NCBI GenBank assembly: GCA_002163115.1
Contig: MAAI01000092.1
Location: forward strand, 1 to 64,000
Origin: Methylophaga sp. 41_12_T18
Lineage (GTDB): Bacteria > Pseudomonadota > Gammaproteobacteria > Nitrosococcales > Methylophagaceae
DNA: 64,000 bases
Reading direction: 5' to 3'
Position 1 is the first letter of the stretch. Each line of letters begins with the position of its first letter. Under the pieces are notes generated by a model. That model did no database searches, was not told the DNA's origin, and was given only the letters and a program-made list of their open reading frames with translations. A program made the translations under genes and the position numbers. Shown one piece after another: positions 17,647-27,588 of this stretch.

Positions 17647-19362
17647 TTACTCCTTGATAACACGGTTAACTTCTTCTAGGCTGGTCAGACCAGCGGCTAC
17701 TTTTTTCAGGCCCGAAGTAAGTAGATCGGCAATACCTTCTTCAGCAGCTTGGTCCGCTAGCTGGATAGCGTTACCACCATCCATAATAATACGCCCCATA
17801 GCATCGGAAATAGGCATCACCTGATAGACACCAACACGGCCTTTATAACCTTCTGTACAACTGTCACAGCCTACGGGTTTATAAACAGACACCCCTTCAT
17901 CAATTTGTTCTTGACTAAAGCCTTCATCAAGCAAAACGTCAGCGGGTAAATCTTCTTCAATTTTGCAGTTATTACATAAGCGTCGCGCCAAACGTTGAGC
18001 AATAATTAAGCTTACCGCAGAGGCAATATTAAAGGCTGGCACGCCCATATTAGCGAGACGAGTCAGGGTTTGAGGTGCATCATTGGTATGCAATGTAGAA
18101 AATACCATATGACCAGTTTGCGCTGCTTTTATTGAAATTTCAGCGGTTTCTAAATCACGAATCTCACCGACCATGATGACATCAGGATCTTGACGTAAAA
18201 ATGCCCGTAAAGCCGATGAAAAAGTAAGGCCAACGCCTGGGTTAACGTTGACTTGGTTAATACCAGCTAAGCTGATTTCTGCTGGATCTTCAGCTGTTGA
18301 AATATTGCGATCATCGGTATTGAGAATATTGAGTGCGGTGTATAAGGAAACTGTTTTACCACTACCGGTTGGGCCGGTGACGAGTACCATGCCATAGGGC
18401 TTGTGCATGGTATCCATAAATATTTTCTTTTGGTCTTCTTCGTAGCCAAGCGCATCGATGCCTAATTGAGCACTGGAAGGATCTAGAATACGTAATACAA
18501 TTTTTTCGCCAAATAGAGTTGGGCAAGTATTGACACGAAAATCAATGGCTTTGGTTTTGGATAACTTCATCCGCATCCGGCCATCTTGAGGGACACGGCG
18601 TTCAGCAATATTTAATCGAGATAATACTTTTAACCGAGCTGATATTCTGCCGGCTAAAGCCACCGGCGCTGTTTTACTTTCATGTAAAATCCCGTCAATA
18701 CGTGTACGGACCCGATATTTTTTCTCATAAGGTTCAAAGTGAATATCCGATGCGCCGGCTTTGATCGCACTGGTTAATATCCCGTTGATAAAACGAACAA
18801 CGGGCGTGTCATCAATATTGGTATCACCGCCATCGTCTTTTTGCTCAGTTTCATCTGGGCCAAGATCAATGTCATCTAATTCAGCATCACCAAAGTCATC
18901 TAGTTGCTCATTGCTTTTATCTAAGGCTTTTTCTATTGCGGTGGTGAGGTGTAACTCATCAACTAATAAAGGATAAGTATTTAAGCCGGTATTAAATTGA
19001 AATTCATCGAGTGCTTGTAAATTGGTTGGGTCTGAAACTGCAACGTATAGGCGTTTGCCGCGCTTATAGAGCGGCAGTGCATTATGCTGGCGAATTAACT
19101 TTTCTTGAATGAGATCGGTGGCCGCTAACTCCATATCCATGGCGTTGATATCAAATAGCGGTACACCGAACTCTTGAGCAGCAACAGCAGCAAGGTCGCC
19201 ACTGGCTAAAATTTTATTATTAACTAGGTAGCTGACAAAGGCTTGTTTAGACTCTTTTGCGGCAACTTGAGCTGCTTGCGCATTATCCTCATTTAATAAC
19301 CCATCGCTAACGAGGCGTCGAGCAAGACCGCTGAGTCTTATAGATGTTGCCGTATTTGCCAT
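17647..19362 (-). CDS. pilB: Type IV pilus assembly ATPase PilB
   Basis: 571 residues. The hexameric ATPase that powers pilus extension. An N-terminal MshE-like/GspE-II domain (about 1-160) precedes the RecA-like core with Walker A GPTGSGKT, Asp box, Walker B VGEIRDLETAEI and His box TLHTND. A zinc site with two CxxC pairs (CNNC, CDSC) follows. An acidic linker (DDFGDAELDDIDLGPDE) joins the domains. No pilA is present upstream; the divergent neighbour is lptM. Confidence 0.96.
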   Translation of the reverse strand: MANTATSIRLSGLARRLVSDGLLNEDNAQAAQVAAKESKQAFVSYLVNNKILASGDLAAVAAQEFGVPLFDINAMDMELAATDLIQEKLIRQHNALPLYKRGKRLYVAVSDPTNLQALDEFQFNTGLNTYPLLVDELHLTTAIEKALDKSNEQLDDFGDAELDDIDLGPDETEQKDDGGDTNIDDTPVVRFINGILTSAIKAGASDIHFEPYEKKYRVRTRIDGILHESKTAPVALAGRISARLKVLSRLNIAERRVPQDGRMRMKLSKTKAIDFRVNTCPTLFGEKIVLRILDPSSAQLGIDALGYEEDQKKIFMDTMHKPYGMVLVTGPTGSGKTVSLYTALNILNTDDRNISTAEDPAEISLAGINQVNVNPGVGLTFSSALRAFLRQDPDVIMVGEIRDLETAEISIKAAQTGHMVFSTLHTNDAPQTLTRLANMGVPAFNIASAVSLIIAQRLARRLCNNCKIEEDLPADVLLDEGFSQEQIDEGVSVYKPVGCDSCTEGYKGRVGVYQVMPISDAMGRIIMDGGNAIQLADQAAEEGIADLLTSGLKKVAAGLTSLEEVNRVIKE

Positions 19363-19510
19363 GATGCGTGTGAGATTCCTTTTCTGCTAATTTAGCTTTA
19401 TAAAGACTAATCTTATGTAAGTTGAGGAATAAATTCTAGTTCTGTCGATGAGACGGACACTATTATTACCGTATATACTGCTGGCTAATAATTATCTGGG
19501 GACATTTAGC

Positions 19511-19639
19511 GTGAAAAAAATGACACGATATAAACGATTAATTTTAGTGTTGTGTGCAATGACAGTATTAGCTGCTTGCGGACAAAAAGGCGACTTATAT
19601 TTGCCAGAAGGCAAAGCACTTATAGCTTGGATGGGTTAG
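19511..19639 (+). CDS. lptM: LPS-assembly lipoprotein LptM
   Basis: 42 residues from the GTG at 19511; the ATG eight bases further on is an alternative. A short hydrophobic signal ends in the lipobox LAAC, followed by GQKGDLYLP, the hallmark of LptM (YifL). The mature part is very short. LptM helps the LptD/LptE outer-membrane machine fold. It lies directly before lysA, as in most gammaproteobacteria. Confidence 0.88.
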   Translation: MKKMTRYKRLILVLCAMTVLAACGQKGDLYLPEGKALIAWMG

Positions 19640-19648
19640 ATACGAAGT

Positions 19649-20899
19649 ATGAATTTTTTTGAATACAAAGAAGAACAACTGTTTGCTGAAAATGTTGCTG
19701 TCACTGATATTGCGACTCAATATGGAACACCGACCTATATTTATTCTCGTGCTGCTTTAGAACAACATTGGCATGCATTTGATGCTGCTTTTTCTGGGCA
19801 AGCGCATTTAGTGTGTTACGCGGTAAAAGCCAACTCAAATCTGGCGGTATTAAATGTATTAGCAAAATTAGGATCTGGTTTTGATATCGTTTCAGCCGGT
19901 GAACTTGCTCGAGTCCTCGCCGCGGGTGGCCGAGCAGATCGCACCGTTTTTTCGGGTGTGGGTAAAACAGTTGCGGAAATTCGTTATGCCTTGCAGCAAC
20001 AAATCCGTTGTTTTAATGTTGAATCTATTCCTGAGTTAGATCGTATTAATCAAGTTGCGGCAGAGATGGAAGTGGTTGCACCTATTTCGATTAGGGTAAA
20101 CCCTGATGTAGATGCACAAACCCATCCGTATATTTCCACCGGACTGAAAGAAAATAAGTTTGGCATTACTATTGATGATGCTGAAGCGGTTTATGCAAAA
20201 GCACAGGCGATGGCAAATTTAGATGTAGTGGGTATCGATTGCCACATTGGTTCGCAATTAACGTCGGTAACGCCATTTGTAGATGCGTTGAAGCGAGTAT
20301 TAGTGCTTATCGACAAGCTTACAGAGCAAGGTATTAAGTTGTCGCACTTGGATATCGGTGGTGGTTTAGGCATTACTTATCAAGATGAAACACCGCCTAG
20401 TCCGGCGGAGTATGCTGCTGCATTACGTGAGCTACTCGTTGGCCGTGATTTAGAAATATTATTAGAGCCGGGCCGGGCAATTGCCGGTAATGCTGGCATT
20501 TTGGTCACAAAAGTAGAATTTATAAAACCGACCGAAGATAAAAACTTTGCCATCGTTGACGCGGCAATGAATGACTTATTACGGCCAGCATTATATCAAT
20601 CATGGCAGGAAATTCAGCCAGTGATTAACAAAGGCTCTCAAGTCGCAGCAAGTTATGACATTGTAGGCCCTATCTGTGAAACAGGTGATTTCTTAGGCAA
20701 GGATCGTGATTTGGCGATAGAGCAAGGTGACTTATTAGCCATTCGTTCTGCTGGCGCTTATGGTTTCACCATGAGTTCAAACTATAATTCACGTCCTCGT
20801 GTGGCTGAAATTATGGTTGATGACAAACAAGTGCACTTAGTACGTGAACGAGAAACAGTGGAATCTTTATTCGCTGGCGAACACGTATTGCCGGCATAG
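19649..20899 (+). CDS. lysA: Diaminopimelate decarboxylase
   Basis: 416 residues. A PLP fold-type III enzyme forming lysine from meso-diaminopimelate. The PLP lysine is in CYAVKANSN (about residue 60), the glycine-rich phosphate loop is LDIGGGLGITY, and EPGRAI and the C-terminal GAYGFTMSSNYNSRPR are present. It starts nine bases after lptM and runs into dapF with a seven-base gap. Confidence 0.97.
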   Translation: MNFFEYKEEQLFAENVAVTDIATQYGTPTYIYSRAALEQHWHAFDAAFSGQAHLVCYAVKANSNLAVLNVLAKLGSGFDIVSAGELARVLAAGGRADRTVFSGVGKTVAEIRYALQQQIRCFNVESIPELDRINQVAAEMEVVAPISIRVNPDVDAQTHPYISTGLKENKFGITIDDAEAVYAKAQAMANLDVVGIDCHIGSQLTSVTPFVDALKRVLVLIDKLTEQGIKLSHLDIGGGLGITYQDETPPSPAEYAAALRELLVGRDLEILLEPGRAIAGNAGILVTKVEFIKPTEDKNFAIVDAAMNDLLRPALYQSWQEIQPVINKGSQVAASYDIVGPICETGDFLGKDRDLAIEQGDLLAIRSAGAYGFTMSSNYNSRPRVAEIMVDDKQVHLVRERETVESLFAGEHVLPA

Positions 20900-20906
20900 T
20901 TAACTT

Positions 20907-21755
20907 ATGTTGAAATTTACAAAAATGCATGGTCTCGGCAATGATTTCATTGTTATTGATGCCATTAATCAACAAGTGGAACTGAGTACGGCGCAAATCC
21001 AGTTTTTAGCCGATCGTCAGTTTGGTATTGGTTGTGATCAACTATTGTTAGTTGAATCTAGCGCTACACCGAACGTAGACTTTCGTTATCGAATCTTTAA
21101 TGCTGATGGCAGTGAAGTTGAACAGTGTGGCAATGGTGCGCGTTGTTTTGCTCGTTTTGTGCGTGATAAAGGCATGATCGATAAAGATACCATTGCGGTG
21201 GAAACAGCATCAGGGTTGATTTATCCCAGTCTGCAAGCTGATAAGAATGTTAAAGTTGATATGGGGCCGCCTCGCTTTGAGCCGACTGACATACCCTTTA
21301 ATAGTGACAAGCAAGCACTAACCTATTCATTAGCCACCTCTGACAATGAAATGATTGAAATAGGTGTGGTATCGATGGGTAATCCGCATGCGGTAATATT
21401 GGTTGATGATGTTGCACTGGCAGATGTAGAACGACTTGGCCCGCTCATCGAGAGCCATTCGCAGTTTCCTGAAAGGGTCAATGTCGGTTTTATGCAGATC
21501 ATCAGCCCGGAGCAGATTACTTTACGTGTATATGAGCGAGGCTCAGGCGAGACTAAAGCCTGCGGTACTGGAGCTTGTGCCGCGGTAGTGAGTGGTATTC
21601 AGCGAGGTTTATTGGCAAGAACAGTCAATGTTAAACTTGCTGGAGGAGAATTAGTTATATCTTGGCCTGACGATGATGCATCAGTATTGATGACCGGGCC
21701 AGCAACACATGTATTTGATGGAGAGATTTCGTGGGCGACGATACGCAGTCATTAA
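20907..21755 (+). CDS. dapF: Diaminopimelate epimerase
   Basis: 282 residues. A cofactor-independent epimerase converting LL- to meso-diaminopimelate. The two catalytic cysteines lie in [13 protein letters not shown] and [25 protein letters not shown] near the start is typical. The 3' end overlaps the DUF484 gene by 25 bases. Confidence 0.97.
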   Translation: MLKFTKMHGLGNDFIVIDAINQQVELSTAQIQFLADRQFGIGCDQLLLVESSATPNVDFRYRIFNADGSEVEQCGNGARCFARFVRDKGMIDKDTIAVETASGLIYPSLQADKNVKVDMGPPRFEPTDIPFNSDKQALTYSLATSDNEMIEIGVVSMGNPHAVILVDDVALADVERLGPLIESHSQFPERVNVGFMQIISPEQITLRVYERGSGETKACGTGACAAVVSGIQRGLLARTVNVKLAGGELVISWPDDDASVLMTGPATHVFDGEISWATIRSH

Positions 21756-22438
21756 CAGTTGAGCAAGTTACGCATTATTTGAATGAAAATAGCGACTTTT
21801 TTGAGAGTAACCCTGAAGTATTAGAAGGACTTCACTTACATCCATCACCAGAAGGTACTATTTCGTTGGCTCAACGCCAAACACAACGTTTGCATGCAAA
21901 AACGAAGAAGCTAAATGATCAGCTACACGCTTTAATTGATAATGCGCACGCTAATTCTGAGTTACAAGAACGTATTCATAACTTATGTTTACGTTTGATG
22001 GATGCGACAGATGTGGCTAGCTTGCTGACTATGCTGGTGACCGAGTTAAAGCAGGAGTTTGAAGCGGATGAGGTTTCATTACGTTTATTCCAAGCTGGCA
22101 ATAAGGTAACTAAATTACCTGAATTTGACGGTAACATTAGCCAGTTGCATGCAGATGATAAAAGCTTGAAAGTATTTGACGCAATTATTTCTAAACAAGA
22201 GCCAGTCTGTGGTCGTTTAACCAAGGCACAAAAAAAGCTGTTATTTGCTGAACAAGCCACAAAAGTTGAATCGATTGCCTGTGTGCCGTTAGGTCATAAA
22301 CCCTGTGCTGGAGTGTTAGCGATAGGCAGCTATGATGCTAACCGTTTCCATTCAGATATGGGCACAGTGTATTTATCCTTCTTGGGCGATGTCTTAATGC
22401 GCTTATTACGTCAATACTGTCACCCTGCTGATGGCTAA
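21731..22438 (+). CDS. DUF484 (GAF-like) protein
   Basis: 235 residues starting with GTG, with GGAGAG six bases upstream inside dapF. The DUF484 family has a short N-terminal helical region ([20 protein letters not shown]), a coiled coil (about 60-90) and a GAF-like domain (about 95-225). It is always found between dapF and xerC; the role is unknown, though a link to XerC or signalling has been suggested. It overlaps xerC by eight bases. Confidence 0.92.
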   Translation: MGDDTQSLTVEQVTHYLNENSDFFESNPEVLEGLHLHPSPEGTISLAQRQTQRLHAKTKKLNDQLHALIDNAHANSELQERIHNLCLRLMDATDVASLLTMLVTELKQEFEADEVSLRLFQAGNKVTKLPEFDGNISQLHADDKSLKVFDAIISKQEPVCGRLTKAQKKLLFAEQATKVESIACVPLGHKPCAGVLAIGSYDANRFHSDMGTVYLSFLGDVLMRLLRQYCHPADG

Positions 22439-23333
22439 TGAGTTACAGCAAGAAATAGACTTATTCCTGCAATATTTAATGCAGGAAAAACGCTTGTCGA
22501 CTCATACGGTGAGTAGTTACCGGCGTGATTTAACTCAGCTAGAACTATTTTGTCAGCAACAAAACCTTATTGAGTGGCCTTTAATAACAGCAAAACATAT
22601 TCGTCAGTTTATATCGCAATTACATCGGCAAGGTTTAGCGGGGCGCTCTATTCAGCGTTGTTTATCAGCAATACGTAGTTTGTACCGGTTTTTGATTCGT
22701 GAAGGGCTGGCCGATATTAACCCGGCGCTAGTCGTGCAAGCGCCAAAAACAGAAAAACGTTTGCCTGCAACTTTAGATGTTGATCAAATGAATAGTCTGC
22801 TTGAACAAACTGAACAAGACACCATGATTGGCTGTCGTGATCGGGCGATGATGGAGTTGTTTTATTCTTCTGGTTTACGTTTAGCTGAACTGGCTGGTTT
22901 AGACCTGCGTGATATCGATTTTGGTGATCAGTTAGTTTATGTCACCGGTAAGGGCAATAGAGCGAGGGTAGTACCAGTAGGCCAGAAAGCAATTAAAGCG
23001 TTGCAAGTTTGGTTAAAAAAACGCGATGACCTTGGTTTTTTTGAACAAATGGCTGTCTTCATTACCCAGCAAGGACGCCGCCTTGGTGTTCGCTCCATTC
23101 AAAAACGGTTAAGTCACTGGGGAAAGCAGCAAGGAATATCCGAACAAGTGCATCCCCACCGTTTACGTCATGCCTTTGCTTCTCATATGCTAGAAGCCAG
23201 TGGTGATTTAAGAGCTGTTCAGGAACTTTTAGGTCATGCAGATATCTCAACTACACAAATTTATACTCACGTTGATTTCCAGCATTTAGCTTCGGTATAT
23301 GACAGTGCTCACCCTCGTGCAAGGAAAAAGTAA
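22431..23333 (+). CDS. xerC: Tyrosine recombinase XerC
   Basis: 300 residues. It resolves chromosome dimers at dif with XerD. A SAM-like N-terminal DNA-binding domain is followed by the catalytic domain with Arg (SSGLRLAELAGL), HRLRH, LGHADISTTQIYTHV and the nucleophile tyrosine in that last motif. This is the housekeeping recombinase, not a mobile-element integrase, as shown by the dapF-DUF484 context. Confidence 0.96.
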   Translation: MANELQQEIDLFLQYLMQEKRLSTHTVSSYRRDLTQLELFCQQQNLIEWPLITAKHIRQFISQLHRQGLAGRSIQRCLSAIRSLYRFLIREGLADINPALVVQAPKTEKRLPATLDVDQMNSLLEQTEQDTMIGCRDRAMMELFYSSGLRLAELAGLDLRDIDFGDQLVYVTGKGNRARVVPVGQKAIKALQVWLKKRDDLGFFEQMAVFITQQGRRLGVRSIQKRLSHWGKQQGISEQVHPHRLRHAFASHMLEASGDLRAVQELLGHADISTTQIYTHVDFQHLASVYDSAHPRARKK

Positions 23334-23399
23334 TGTTAGGATTTCTTTTCAGTAAAAATACTGGCATTCTATAGCTAATATTATTAGGACATATTGTCT

Positions 23400-24338
23400 A
23401 TGAAAGTATTGTTAGCCGAAGACTCGCGCTCTAATCAGATGTTGATTAGCGCCTACATCGAGGATTTCGGCCATCAAGTCAAAATCGTTGAGGATGGTCA
23501 AGCTGCTGTCGATGCTTTTAAGCAAGATAGGCCTGACCTGATCTTAATGGATGTTTCTATGCCTATTTTAGATGGTATAGAGGCGACAATAAAAATCCGT
23601 GTCTTGTGTGAAGATAGTCATGATTGGATCCCTATTATCTTTTTAAGTGGTCTGACTGATTCAGAAGATATAGCACGTGGTATAGAAGCGGGCGGAGATG
23701 ATTATTTATCAAAACCAATTGATGGCATTGTTTTAAATGCAAAATTGAAGGCAATGGCCCGAATTTCCGATATGCGCCATGAGTTAGATGAAGCAAATCG
23801 AAAATTAACCTTGATGTCTTTAAGAGATGGTTTAACAGGTTTATACAATCGTCGTCACTTTGATGAAGTGATGGAAAAAGAACTCAAAATAGCTCGACGT
23901 ATAAAAACGCCTGTTGGTTTGATCATGTGCGATATCGATTTTTTCAAATTGTATAATGACCACTATGGCCACCAAGGTGGCGATGATTGTTTAAAATCTG
24001 TAGCTAATGTCTTAAAAGAAACGGTTAAACGGCCGGGTGATATTGTGGCTCGTTACGGCGGTGAAGAGTTTGTTATTGTGTTGCCTGAAACTGATTTAGA
24101 TGGTGTTGCAAAAGTTGCTGAATTGATTCGTACTGCAGTAGAAGGCTTAAAACTACCTCATGAAAAGTCAGTGGTATCTGATTTTGTTACTTTAAGTTTA
24201 GGTATAGCCTCTATGTCAGATGAAGTTGCTGACTTAGCTGATGGCATACGCTTTTTAATTGAATCAGCCGATCAAGGACTTTACCAAGCGAAAGAGCAAG
24301 GTCGAAACCAAGTTTGTGCCGTGTGCGTAACTAAGTAA
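23400..24338 (+). CDS. Response-regulator diguanylate cyclase
   Basis: 312 residues from the ATG at 23400, with AGGA about ten bases upstream; a TTG at 23394 is less well placed. The receiver domain (about 1-125) has the acidic pocket EDS, the phospho-acceptor Asp in [13 protein letters not shown] and the Lys in YLSKPIDG. A short helical linker leads to the GGDEF domain, with active site YGGEEF and upstream [10 protein letters not shown]. It makes cyclic di-GMP when phosphorylated. No kinase gene is adjacent. The I-site motif RxxD is not obvious five residues upstream of GGEEF ([15 protein letters not shown] reads RPGD, so a site is plausible). Confidence 0.92.
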   Translation: MKVLLAEDSRSNQMLISAYIEDFGHQVKIVEDGQAAVDAFKQDRPDLILMDVSMPILDGIEATIKIRVLCEDSHDWIPIIFLSGLTDSEDIARGIEAGGDDYLSKPIDGIVLNAKLKAMARISDMRHELDEANRKLTLMSLRDGLTGLYNRRHFDEVMEKELKIARRIKTPVGLIMCDIDFFKLYNDHYGHQGGDDCLKSVANVLKETVKRPGDIVARYGGEEFVIVLPETDLDGVAKVAELIRTAVEGLKLPHEKSVVSDFVTLSLGIASMSDEVADLADGIRFLIESADQGLYQAKEQGRNQVCAVCVTK

Positions 24339-24349
24339 CAAGCGCTTAA

Positions 24350-24371
24350 CGACCTTATAAAAATAAGGTCG
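24350..24371. terminator. Hairpin between convergent cyclase gene and polA
   Basis: CGACCTTAT at 24350-24358 pairs with ATAAGGTCG at 24363-24371 around AAAA. A short CTTTA tail follows on the plus strand; the T run is weak. The wider flanks also repeat as AACAAGCGC and GCGCTTGTT. Confidence 0.55.
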
Positions 24372-24389
24372 CTTTAGCTACAGCGGCGG

Positions 24390-27137
24390 TTAATGCGCTT
24401 GTTCCCAGTTAATACCAGTATCAATCCCTACTTCTAATGGCACATCAAGCGCAGCTGCATTGACCATTAGTCTCTCAATCATTGCTGTTGCCGATTCTAG
24501 TAGTGTAGTTGGCACTTCAAATACTAATTCATCGTGCACCTGCATAATCATACGGATATCAGAGTTAGTTGCGGTTAACTCTGCTGCAATATCAATCATT
24601 GCTCGTTTGATAATATCGGCAGCAGTGCCTTGCATCGGCGCGTTGATAGCAGTACGTTCAGCATATTGACGACGCATACCATTGCTAGCATTAATTTCAG
24701 GGAGATAGAGGCGACGGCCAAATAAGGTTTCAACATAACCATCTAACTTAGCTTGATCGCGAGTGCTATCCATATAGTTTTTAACACCAGGGTAGCGTTC
24801 AAAATAGGTCGCCATATAATCAGCTGCTTGGTGACGCTCGATACCTAACTGTTTTGATAAACCATGAGCAGACATGCCATAAATCAAACCAAAGTTAATC
24901 GCTTTGGCACTACGACGTTGATCTGTGCTGACATCCTCTAATGCGACATCAAATATTTCAGCCGCAGTATGGCGATGGATATCTTCACCCGCTGCAAATG
25001 CACGTAACAAGCCTGGATCTTGTGATAAGTGGGCCATGATTCGTAACTCGATTTGCGAGTAATCGGCTGCGAGTAAGGTGGTGTCATCTGGAGCAACAAA
25101 TGCTTCACGAATACGCCGACCTTCAGCACTACGAATAGGAATGTTTTGCAGGTTTGGATCGGATGATGACAATCGACCGGTTGCAGTGACGGCTTGATGG
25201 TAGGAGGTATGAACTCTACCGGTAGAGCGATTAACCTGCTCAGGTAAGCGATCAGTGTAAGTTGATTTAAGCTTGCTCAAACTACGGTAGTTCATGATGA
25301 TTTGTGGCAATTCATAGCCATCATCAGCGAGTTCCTGCAACACGCCTTCAGCGGTTGAAGGTTGGCCTTTTGGTGTTTTCTTTAAGATAGGCAATTCAAG
25401 CTTATCGTACAAAATCACTTGTAATTGCTTCGGTGAGCCTAAGTTAAATTCCTCGCCAGCCACCGACCAAGCTTGTTGCTCTAATTGATCAATTTGCATT
25501 CCTAATTGATCACTTTGTTGCTGCAACATCCAAATATCAATATTAACGCCATTACGTTCTAGCGTATTAATAACAGGCAATAGCGGCATTTCCAGTTGCT
25601 CATACACTTCTACTAGAGCTGGAATCGCTTGAAGTTGCGGCCATAAGGTTTGATGCAGTTGCAAGGTAATATCAGCATCTTCAGCGGCATAAGGACCGGC
25701 TTGCTCAAGGCCAATCTGATTGAAAGTAAGTTGTTTCTTCCCCTTACCGGCAATATCTTCAAAATGAATGGTGCTACGACCTAGGTATTTTTCTGCCAGT
25801 GAGTCCATATCATGACGAGTAGCGGTGCTGTCTAATACATAAGACTGCAACATGGTGTCGTGTTGGATGCCTTGTAGGTCAATATCATGATTGAGTAAGA
25901 TATGACGATCATATTTTAAGTTCTGACCTACTTTATATTGAGTCGGGTCCTCTAACAGCGGCTTAAATAAAGCTAACACGGTATCAATATTAAGTTGCTC
26001 AGGCACACCAGGGTAATCATGGGTTAACGGCAAGTAGGCTGCTTCACCGGCTTTAACAGCAAATGATAAACCGACAATGCGGGCATCAAGATAATTCAGG
26101 CTAGTAGTTTCGGTATCAAAGGCAAATAGCTCTGCTTGCTGTAATTGTTGCAACCAATGTTGTAACCGCTCTTCAGTCAAAATTGTTTCATAGTTAGCTG
26201 CAACCTTTTCAGGTATAGCCACTGCATCAGCTGTAATAGCCGTTGTATCTTGTGGAGCTGAAGAAAGTTCAGTTATCCAACCGCGAAACTCCATTTGTTT
26301 AAATAGCTCAGCCAGCTCTTCGTTATTTTGTGGATTGTTAACCAGATCAGCGACACCGACATCTAGTTCAACATCACATTTGATTGTGGCAAGCAGGTAA
26401 CTCAACTCAGCTAAGTCTTTATTGTCAGCGAGTTTTTCAGGCATTTTCTTGGCACCACGAAAATCTAAAGTACGAACCGCTTCTAAGTCACTATAGATCG
26501 ATTCAATACTGCCTAGATTTTGTAATAAGGCTAAGGCCGTTTTTTCACCGACGCCAGGCACACCTGGAATGTTATCTACTTTGTCACCCATCAACGCTAG
26601 AAAATCGATGATCAGTTCAGGAGGCAAGCCAAATTTCTCTTTAACCCCTTCAATATCCATCACGGTTTCAGTCATAGTATTAACTAGCGTGACATGCTGA
26701 TTAACTAGTTGAGCCATATCTTTGTCACCGGTACTCACAACAATGTCCATGCCGGCTTCTGTTGCTTGTCGTGCAAAGGTGCCAATCACGTCATCGGCTT
26801 CAACGCCTTCAATAGCTAATAATGGAAAGCCCATCGCTCGAACAATGTCGTGAACAGGCTGAATTTGTGCGCGTAAGTCATCAGGCATCGGTGGCCGCTG
26901 CGCTTTATATTCAGGATAAATATCATCACGAAAGGTTTTGCCCTTAGCATCAAAAATAACGGCAATATTACTGTTGGGATAATCTTTTTTAAGGCGACGT
27001 AACATCGCTGTAACACCTCGTACTGCGCCAGTCGGCTCACCAGCAGCATTATGCAGGTCAGCTTTAAACATGGCGTGAAAGGCGCGATAAAGATAAGAAG
27101 AACCGTCAACAAGTATTAATGGGGCAGATTGAGTCAT
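24390..27137 (-). CDS. polA: DNA polymerase I
   Basis: 915 residues with all three domains. The 5'-3' exonuclease (about 1-290) opens LILVDGSSYLYRAFHA and has EADDVIGT and TGDKDMAQLV. The 3'-5' exonuclease (about 310-500) is intact, with the DxE motif in FAFDTETTSLNYLD and Asp in AAEDADIT. The polymerase domain shows motif A LLAADYSQIELRI, motif B RRSAKAINFGLIYGMS and motif C MQVHDELVFEVP. It acts in Okazaki fragment processing and repair. Confidence 0.98.
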   Translation of the reverse strand: MTQSAPLILVDGSSYLYRAFHAMFKADLHNAAGEPTGAVRGVTAMLRRLKKDYPNSNIAVIFDAKGKTFRDDIYPEYKAQRPPMPDDLRAQIQPVHDIVRAMGFPLLAIEGVEADDVIGTFARQATEAGMDIVVSTGDKDMAQLVNQHVTLVNTMTETVMDIEGVKEKFGLPPELIIDFLALMGDKVDNIPGVPGVGEKTALALLQNLGSIESIYSDLEAVRTLDFRGAKKMPEKLADNKDLAELSYLLATIKCDVELDVGVADLVNNPQNNEELAELFKQMEFRGWITELSSAPQDTTAITADAVAIPEKVAANYETILTEERLQHWLQQLQQAELFAFDTETTSLNYLDARIVGLSFAVKAGEAAYLPLTHDYPGVPEQLNIDTVLALFKPLLEDPTQYKVGQNLKYDRHILLNHDIDLQGIQHDTMLQSYVLDSTATRHDMDSLAEKYLGRSTIHFEDIAGKGKKQLTFNQIGLEQAGPYAAEDADITLQLHQTLWPQLQAIPALVEVYEQLEMPLLPVINTLERNGVNIDIWMLQQQSDQLGMQIDQLEQQAWSVAGEEFNLGSPKQLQVILYDKLELPILKKTPKGQPSTAEGVLQELADDGYELPQIIMNYRSLSKLKSTYTDRLPEQVNRSTGRVHTSYHQAVTATGRLSSSDPNLQNIPIRSAEGRRIREAFVAPDDTTLLAADYSQIELRIMAHLSQDPGLLRAFAAGEDIHRHTAAEIFDVALEDVSTDQRRSAKAINFGLIYGMSAHGLSKQLGIERHQAADYMATYFERYPGVKNYMDSTRDQAKLDGYVETLFGRRLYLPEINASNGMRRQYAERTAINAPMQGTAADIIKRAMIDIAAELTATNSDIRMIMQVHDELVFEVPTTLLESATAMIERLMVNAAALDVPLEVGIDTGINWEQAH

Positions 27138-27233
27138 AGGTAATCGATATTTATGTGAGATTGAGTAATAGATTTGCTTTTATCATCGCAGCGGAAATGA
27201 TATCTTTATCCGAACTTAAATGGAGCAAAAATT

Positions 27234-27563
27234 ATGTTTAACAAGTCCGCTATTGTATGCGTAGTTGCCTTATTAGTGTCAGTTAATGTTTGGGCAGGCG
27301 ATACCACCTTGGAAAAACCACCGGTTATTCCAGAGCCGTTAGCGGATGGTGAAAGCATTGAGCCTGATGTAAACATTATTCAAAAAGAAGACCGCACCAT
27401 CGAAGAATATCGTATTAATGGTCAGCTTTACATGATTAAAGTGACGCCAAAAATTGGTCATCCTTATTACTTTATGGATACCGATGGTGATGGTTCATTA
27501 GAATCAACCCAACACGATTTAGATGGCATGTTAGTGCCTAATTGGATCTTGCTAGAGTGGTAA
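27234..27563 (+). CDS. DUF2782 exported protein
   Basis: 109 residues. A signal peptide ends NVWAGD near residue 22. The mature part has the DUF2782 core, VNIIQKEDRTIEEYRINGQLYMIKVTPKIGHPYYFMDTDGDG. Family members sit between polA and thrB in many gammaproteobacteria; no function is known. GGAG precedes the ATG. It begins the plus-strand operon with thrB, waaC and hldE. Confidence 0.9.
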   Translation: MFNKSAIVCVVALLVSVNVWAGDTTLEKPPVIPEPLADGESIEPDVNIIQKEDRTIEEYRINGQLYMIKVTPKIGHPYYFMDTDGDGSLESTQHDLDGMLVPNWILLEW

Positions 27564-27588
27564 CCACTCGCTAATTTTGAGTTTTTAA

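Noticed and set aside
17647-19362. Type II secretion GspE instead of PilB
   Set aside because: Order pilB-pilC-pilD-coaE-zapD-yacG is the type IV pilus arrangement; no other gsp genes are nearby.
22431-23333. Tyrosine recombinase as a mobile-element integrase
   Set aside because: Context after dapF and DUF484, length and motifs are those of the housekeeping XerC; there is no integron insertion.
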